Shown piece by piece: positions 58,458-64,000 of a stretch of DNA of 64,000 bases. The first letter of the stretch is position 1; each line of letters starts with the position of its first letter. The position numbers and the translations under genes are program-made. The stretch spans positions 434,001 to 498,000 of the forward strand of contig QANY01012059.1 of NCBI GenBank assembly GCA_003255025.1. Direction: 5' to 3'. The notes beneath the pieces were generated by a model. It saw only the letters and a program-made list of their open reading frames with translations, did not search any database and was not told where the DNA came from. Source of the DNA: Datisca glomerata. Lineage: Eukaryota > Streptophyta > Magnoliopsida > Cucurbitales > Datiscaceae.

Positions 58458-59850
58458 ATCCGAATATGCATGCCCACAGGATATACAAATATAACAGATA
58501 AATCTAATTTTAACTGATATTAATTGGAATAACAGATATATTTGTGATTATACTGAAGCAGAAAATTAGTGTTCAACAGGTGCTGCTTTAAACCCTTCTG
58601 ATTAAGAATTTTTAATTATGTTTTCTGTTTTTATATTAAGGAATGAAGAAAAAAAAACGGTTGATAAGACACATTATTTTAACTGATATTGTAAACAAGT
58701 CTTCATCATTTTATACCGTTGAACTATCAAACACATTATCCAATATTAATTTTTTGGAAAAAATCTCCAGTGCCCTTCATCTTGGGGACATCGAACACTC
58801 TAGTCCACAAATTTTAAAACCCACATTTTAGTCCGTGGACTTTCAAAACAAAACGATGTGGATGTAGTCCATAATTAAACGTCTTTCAATATTTACTAAG
58901 GGAATGATCACGTGCTACGCACGTGATCAAAATCAAGCAAAAATTTTGGGACTTAAATCACATAATCTTCAACAAACAGGTGCAAGGAGATAGTGTGAGT
59001 TTAAGTGTTTACTGAAGATCGATAGCGTGATTTTGTGTGATTGGTGTTTCAATTTTTCTCAATTTTGATCATAATATTTTGTTAGTTATTATTAGAGGCT
59101 CTGAGATTTAAGTTTCAGGACTAAAATATCCATGATCTAAAATTGATGGAAGCATTGGAGGCTTTTACTTTCTCTCTCTCTTTTTAAAAAAAATTAAACG
59201 AATTTAACTAGGCTTCTTGTTCATTAATACTCTGGAAAACTTCATCGAGTCCATAATGCACACGGTAAGTCCACATCTCCAGAAAATGTGACACATTTTT
59301 CAAGTCATTATAGTAACATACTACCCGAATTAAAATTACCAAAACTGTCCGGAACTAACATTTATAGAGAGGCGAGATATATACTCCATTGGAAAATGGG
59401 TTGCATGATTCATCTCTCCCTCGCATGTCTCAGACCATTCTACATTGAAATCAAATTGCATTATACAACCAATGAAGATTGAAAAAAAGAAAATAAGAAA
59501 AAAAAAGTTAATGTATCCATACTATGAAAATGAATGTGAAGCTGTTTTTACTGAATGAATTATTGAATGCCCCGGTTTCGAGTCCACGCCATTTGGTTGT
59601 GGGTGAATTTACGCAGGCTATGTATCTAACCTATTAAAATTCCATGGGGGCTGTTCCAGATTGTCCTGAATCATAATTGATTTGTTGACATAATTAGAAA
59701 CCCTCCCTCATCTTCCAAAAAATTAAAAAACTCCATCTCTCTCTACTAAAAATTAATTTGGACTATTTGACATAATAGCTAAGTTCGTAGGGCAATTAAT
59801 TTGGTGCCATAGAAGATGGACTCGGGAGTTTTTATCAGAAAGGTGCACGA
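58458..59850. other. Non-coding region
   Basis: AT-rich, no gene or element recognised. It contains the inverted repeat at 58905-58929. Confidence 0.5.
58905..58929. repeat. Perfect 11-bp inverted repeat with CACGTG in both arms
   Basis: TGATCACGTGC, three-base loop TAC, then GCACGTGATCA. It could form a hairpin or offer two G-boxes. It stands alone; no transcript is known from the sequence. Confidence 0.85.
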
Positions 59851-60650
59851 TTCTGTGGCTGCTGAGATCTGAACATATCGTGTCCCACACTAATGAGTTG
59901 TTATCCTACACACCGCACATCAAAGAACTAGAAGAATGAGGGTGACCAATGGTGGTTTCCTCGCCTAAGGCCTCCAAAACTTAAGTTAGAAGTGTAAAAA
60001 AAATTTGCAAAGGTTCTCAAAGTCAGAATGACCTACCTTTTATTTTGGAGGGAGGGATATTTATAGTGGAGGCACACCAGGCCAAGGCTTGATTGCGTAG
60101 GTTAGAGAATATGCCAAATCATTCTTATTGGCTAAGAGGGGAGGTGACATTTAATTCTCTTGTTCCCTAAGCTGGCGTAAAGGAGACCTGAGAGGACTTG
60201 AGGGAAACGCTTCTGACATGAAGGGCGATGATTGGACAGAGGGACCATAGATTGAAATACACGAACAAAAACCTGCTTTTGGCCTGGTAATGATTTATAG
60301 TGGAAGCACATCAAGGCGTTTGTGGTCTCCCGAGCTGCCCAACCCTAAAAACACATACCTGTAGGTTCCCGACCTTATTGTCACATACTAGCTATTTGGG
60401 GTTTCCCCCTTTAGCCCTTGGTTTGTCAGTCATTACCTCAAGCATTGGTTTGGCTAACTTGACCTTAGGACCAGCTGCTCGGCCATGTGGCAGCTCCATC
60501 GAGCTTGACTTGTGGTCAAGAAAATGACTTTGGGTGACACCCTCGTGGTCTTGGTGAGAGATAAAGGACACGTGTACCTTTCTGGAGGGGGCTGAGGATG
60601 TACCCTTAACAGTTGCCCTCAGTCTAAGAGTCTGTATAGGATTCAAGCCG
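59850..60650 (+). other. Possible Ty3/gypsy LTR with TATA box, uncertain
   Basis: Non-coding, less AT-rich than its surroundings. It has a TATTTATA at 60058-60065 after a GGAGGGAGGG tract, and a repeated pattern TTTATAGTGGA..CACA at 60061 and 60295. The end region CTTAACAGTTGCCCTCAGTC is reminiscent of Tat-type LTR ends. There is no second copy in the window. Confidence 0.3.
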
Positions 60651-61124
60651 TTCAGCTCTTATTACTTTCTTTATACTTGTTCCAAATCTGGGGCCCTAGC
60701 TCTATTAACTCGAGAACTCTATGATCAGAGTAGCCAATACCTATAAGAATATAAATCTTCAAAAAACCTACTTTGGGAGAATTAAATGAAAATGTAGGCT
60801 TCCAAATACTTCTTTTGTAAGTCTTAACTTCTCTATTCTTGAAATTTGAATTTGCCAATGGTTGTGTCTGCAGAGCGTGGTGAGGAGGCGTGGGGTCGGG
60901 TACCGAAGCATCACTTGTCATGTCATCAGTCGCACGAAGTGAGGTTTGGATTCCCGAGCTTATCTAATCTGTTGGATCCTTTTTACGACTGGGATTGGGA
61001 CTAGAAAAAGGGTAATAGATAGAATGTTGCTCCCAGCCCCTTTCTCCCACTTTTCCTTTCAACTCTTACCCTATCCCTGCAAGAAACTCTCACCACTCCC
61101 CATTCTCCACAAGAACTCTCTCTC
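60651..61124. other. Non-coding, no feature recognised
   Basis: An 89-codon minus-strand frame at 60921-60652 resembles nothing known to me. CT-rich DNA begins at 61035. Confidence 0.4.
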
Positions 61125-61640
61125 TATGGGGGTGCACGGTTCGGTTCGGCCGGTTAGTAATGTATTTTTGTAATCGAACTGAATTCACTGATTATTTAAA
61201 ATATCGAATGGGACCAGATCGGTGTAATTGAAACAACCGAACCGCCTGAAACTGAAGTAATCAGTTTGATTCGATTACTTGTAATCGGTTCGGCTACAAT
61301 TATAAAACTTCAAAAAAAATAGTAAAAATAATTAAATTGAAAACATCAACACTCAATATATATATATATATATATGTCTAATTAATAATTATATCTATTT
61401 TTTAATATTATATGTATATTTTATTAAGTTTTTAATAATTTATGTCTAATTAATATATATATATTAAAAAATAGTTGTAATCAGTTCGGACCGATTACAT
61501 GTTTATTGTAAAATATAATCGAACCGAACGCTCGATTATTTAAATTAATCGAACCGATTTACAATTATTATAGTAAAAATACTGACCGAACCGATTTAGT
61601 TTAGTTCAGTTCGGTCAGTTATTAAAAATTATGTATACCT
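61125..61640. mobile_element. CGGTTCGG-rich dispersed repeat, probably non-autonomous element
   Basis: It opens GGGGGTGCACGGTTCGGTTC and closes with CAGTTCGGTCAGTTATTAAA and GTATAC. Many TCGGTT/AACCGA motifs lie inside, and a (TA)n run at 61353-61375. CTCTAT occurs on both flanks, but in CT-rich DNA, so it is weak as a target duplication. Confidence 0.45.
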
Positions 61641-61811
61641 CTATTTCTCTCAAGTCCCTCTTCTCCACAAGTACTTTTTCTCAACCCCATTTTTTCCACA
61701 AAAGATCTCTCTCAACTCTCTTTTCTTCCTCAAAAACCCTTTCTTAGACTTCCTTTTATTTGCCACAGTAAACTTATTCTTTGGGTTGCCTGTTGTCCTT
61801 AGTTCGTTGTC

Positions 61812-62450
61812 ATGAGCCTCCTATTATCGTCGGTCTTTATTTTTCATTTTCTGTCTTCTTATGTTATTGTTATGGCTATGTTGGGGGGTTTCGAGAATTC
61901 CAACCTCCAAAGCATAGAAGGGTCTTATGTGCCAACTGTGGTCGTGGACCCTGGTGCCAACTCTAGGGCTGAGACAAGCTTGAGACAAGCTTGAGACGTT
62001 TCATGGAGCATTGTGAAGTTTATGGGTATCCTTCTTCTCTTTTTAAGGAGGACATTGACGTGATCAAGAGGGCGTATGGCATCCCTAAGTATGTCTCAGA
62101 TGAGGCTGTCAAATGAGCACCAATTAATTAGTGCTCCTAGGCATGAAGAAGTGGCGTTGTACTTGGTAGCTCTAAAGTGCGGGATGAGGCTTCTCCTACA
62201 CCCTTTCCTCAGGTACAGGTTTTCCACCACTAGGTTTGCTGGCCCAACTCCAACCGAATTCATGGAGGACTCTAATCTTTTGTTGGGTCCTCTAGCGATG
62301 AGGGCTTCAGCGTGGATGAGTTTCACTACATTCTCTAGCTAAAGACAACCCCGTCAGAGCAAGAGAAACAAGGCTCATCCTCGAGGAAAAGGATGGTATT
62401 GCGTCAGTAGTAGAGCTGGGGGAGTGAAGGGGATCATTTGTGGCATCTTG
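61812..62450 (+). pseudogene. 'Putative gypsy type transposon' N-terminal protein fragment
   Basis: Pieces: an N-terminal frame at 61812, then YPSSLFKEDIDVIKRAYGIP at about 62027. After a stop or frame change come PRHEEVALYLVALKCGMRLL and LHPFLRYRFSTTRFAGPTPT. The block E.VALYLVALKCGMRLPLHPF.R.VL...G..PTQ is typical of the protein coded before gag in some plant gypsy elements (PF04195-like). Stops break it. The element's limits are not visible. Confidence 0.6.
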
Positions 62451-62939
62451 TCCTGGTAAAAGGACTGCAAAAACATTAGATTCGTGATCTCTAAGGACTG
62501 GGAATGTCTTCCTAGGAATCTATAGCTTGCATTTTTTTATTCCCCAAGCTTTCAGGACTATAGATAACCTCACATTGACAATACAGGTAGGCTTCTTATG
62601 CTCGGGCTATATACTAACCTTACTTGTATCATTTTGCAGCTTGAAAGAAGAAGCCTAGGAAATTCCTTACCCAACTTCAATCCTAGATCTTAGGCATAGC
62701 CAAGCTGTCTACTGAAGAGAAGTAGAACTCTTTGTTGACTTCACAAGAATCTATGTATAGGGTTGGGTTATAGTTAGACCTTCTAGAAGGAATTGAAGCT
62801 GATTTGACAGACAAGTCCCAATGTCTCATCTGTATGAAGTCTCTCACATGGTTATTCTGCTATTCGTTTGCTATGCCCATAGCATGTTCGGAAAGCTTGT
62901 CTACCAAAACCCTTTTCTTGCTCTCGAGCTTGGTCTTGA

Positions 62940-63180
62940 GGTTTCACTTGATTGTGTTGTCACTACCTCTACCTGCATAGTACACTAAGGGTGAGCTGAT
63001 GATGAGGTGAAGTGTTTGATACCGAGATGCTCGCATGTCTAGTTCACTACCACTACCTTAATTGTGTTATTCACTATCTCTACGTGCCCAGTAGACTAAG
63101 GGTGACCTGGTGATGATGTGAAGTGTTTGATAATAAGATGCCCGCGTATGTCCAATTCAACTTTGCATTATCGAGTGTTT
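62940..63180 (-). pseudogene. Tat-like gypsy integrase scrap, tandemly duplicated
   Basis: On the minus strand the right copy (about 63160-63058) reads RGHLIIKHFTSSPGHP, a stop, then STGHVEIVNN, matching the integrase block HVTSSPGHPQ.NGQVE.SN. The left copy (about 63055-62950) repeats it with changes (LGIKHFTSSSAHP). Period about 107 bp. Only this ~35-residue block is kept. Confidence 0.65.
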
Positions 63181-63189
63181 TGTCATTGT

Positions 63190-64000
63190 TGGTAATGATT
63201 GTGTTTTTACCGTAATCAAGGTGACAATTTTGATGATGATAAATAATAAGTGGATTAATATTCTAATTAAGTGTGTATGTTCTAAATAATGTGAAAACAA
63301 GATTGAAAACACTTAATCTTAAGTGTTTATGCAAAAAGAATAAAGGGCAATCCAAACCGTAAATGATGAGATACGCATGACATATTACGAATGGCACGAA
63401 ACATATCAAACGAACTCTAAATGGCCTAAATCAAAGTGGCTGAACTTAGAATGCTTCAAGGAATTCAGAATTGGTCGAAACTCCTATGAACAAGATCATA
63501 GAAGACCAAACCGAATAGAATTATGTGTAAATGTCTAAGCCAAGTTTACCCCAGTTCAGTGTCCAAACCGGCTTAATTTTAGGGTCATACCGGTGGATCG
63601 ATTTAGAACCCGTCAGATCAGTTCCTTGAATGGTGTGACCGGTTTATAGAAATGGCAATTACTTTCCTAATTTCTTAAACTAATCAGACTGGTGGAGAAA
63701 CCGGTGTGATCAATTTGTCAAAAAGGAAATCTTCTTGACGATCGACCTGTTTGGTTCTCCAACCGGTCTGACCGGTTTCAATAGTGATTTTCAACACTAT
63801 ATATACCCCATGACATTTTCATTCCAACACACCTCTCCACATCTCTCATCTCCTCTCCGATGAAGTTCTGTAGAGTTCAATATTTTGAGAGGCTTGTATT
63901 TTGAGCGAGAATTTGAGAAATTTTCTAGAGAAAAGCTATTAAATATTGTGAGTGAAAAATTGAGAGATTTACTCTTTGAGAGAGTAAATGATTTTGTAAG
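63190..64000 (+). repeat. Probable LTR (U3/promoter) of a retrotransposon running out of the window
   Basis: It starts near TGTTTTTACCGTAATCAAGG, with TTTTGATGATGATAAA as in many plant copia LTR ends. ACCGGT or CCGGTT motifs cluster at 63560-63780. A TATATATA lies at 63798-63805 just before a CT-rich leader (CACACCTCTCCACATCTCTC). No partner LTR is in the window. Confidence 0.4.
63798..63805 (+). promoter_or_regulatory. TATA box of the probable right-edge LTR
   Basis: TATATATA followed by ACCCC and, about 30-40 bases on, a CT-rich stretch typical of a plant transcription start. Inference from arrangement. Confidence 0.45.

Noticed and set aside
62076..62342. Possible independent host gene (open frame of 88 codons)
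   Set aside because: Its core (EEVALYLVALKCGMRL) fits the gypsy-associated N-terminal protein, and flanking frames contain stops, so it is a transposon fragment.

Overview
The window is nuclear plant DNA, most likely from a flowering plant. The evidence is spliced genes with canonical GT-AG introns, plant-specific families (a VAN3-binding/FORKED-like protein and a plant-type Lys-rich nuclear protein), and dense, decayed Ty1/copia and Ty3/gypsy LTR retrotransposons with initiator-Met-tRNA-type primer sites. It is very AT-rich and gene-poor. Only two stretches look like host genes: the last exons of a VAN3-binding-like gene at the left edge (159-886, +) and a complete four-exon gene for a 200-residue Lys-rich protein (25257-27532, +). 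Nothing prokaryotic, no CRISPR array and no tRNA or rRNA gene was seen.

Layout. 1515-5442 (-): Ty3/gypsy DNA arranged RNaseH-integrase-LTR-gag-RT-RNaseH-integrase, so one LTR is shared by two partial internal regions. 5462-8450: CGTCG-rich CACTA-like remnants around a single exon of a riboflavin kinase/FMN hydrolase gene, a 45-bp tandem repeat and a copia RT scrap. 10344-18334 (+): a copia tandem array, LTR-pol remnant-LTR-leader+gag-LTR, with LTRs of about 2.2 kb (called family A here). 18400-19340: a Tat-like integrase scrap joined to an LTR related to the one at 3.3-3.8 kb. 19469-23623: a 4155-bp CACTA-type transposon, probably flanked by ACT, carrying decayed minus-strand exons of a PER1/PGAP3 gene.

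27855-49957 (+): a second copia element (family B, short LTRs) interrupted in gag by a family A element. That locus was then rearranged, so the same family A LTR / family B gag junction now occurs three times and half of the B pol occurs twice around a truncated gypsy element. 51372-58457 (-): a structurally complete but mutated copia element with two LTRs of about 1.1 kb. 58458-64000: non-coding DNA, a possible gypsy LTR, a CGGTTCGG-rich repeat, a 'putative gypsy type transposon' coding scrap, a duplicated integrase scrap, and at the right edge a probable LTR promoter region with ACCGGT motifs and a TATA box.

Almost every transposon coding region has stops, frameshifts or damaged catalytic motifs, so the window records repeated insertion, ectopic recombination and decay. 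I found no convincing new multi-gene system. The most interesting structures are the CACTA element with a captured PGAP3 gene, the multiplied A/B junction, and LTR architectures including a terminal duplication and CACGTG palindromes.
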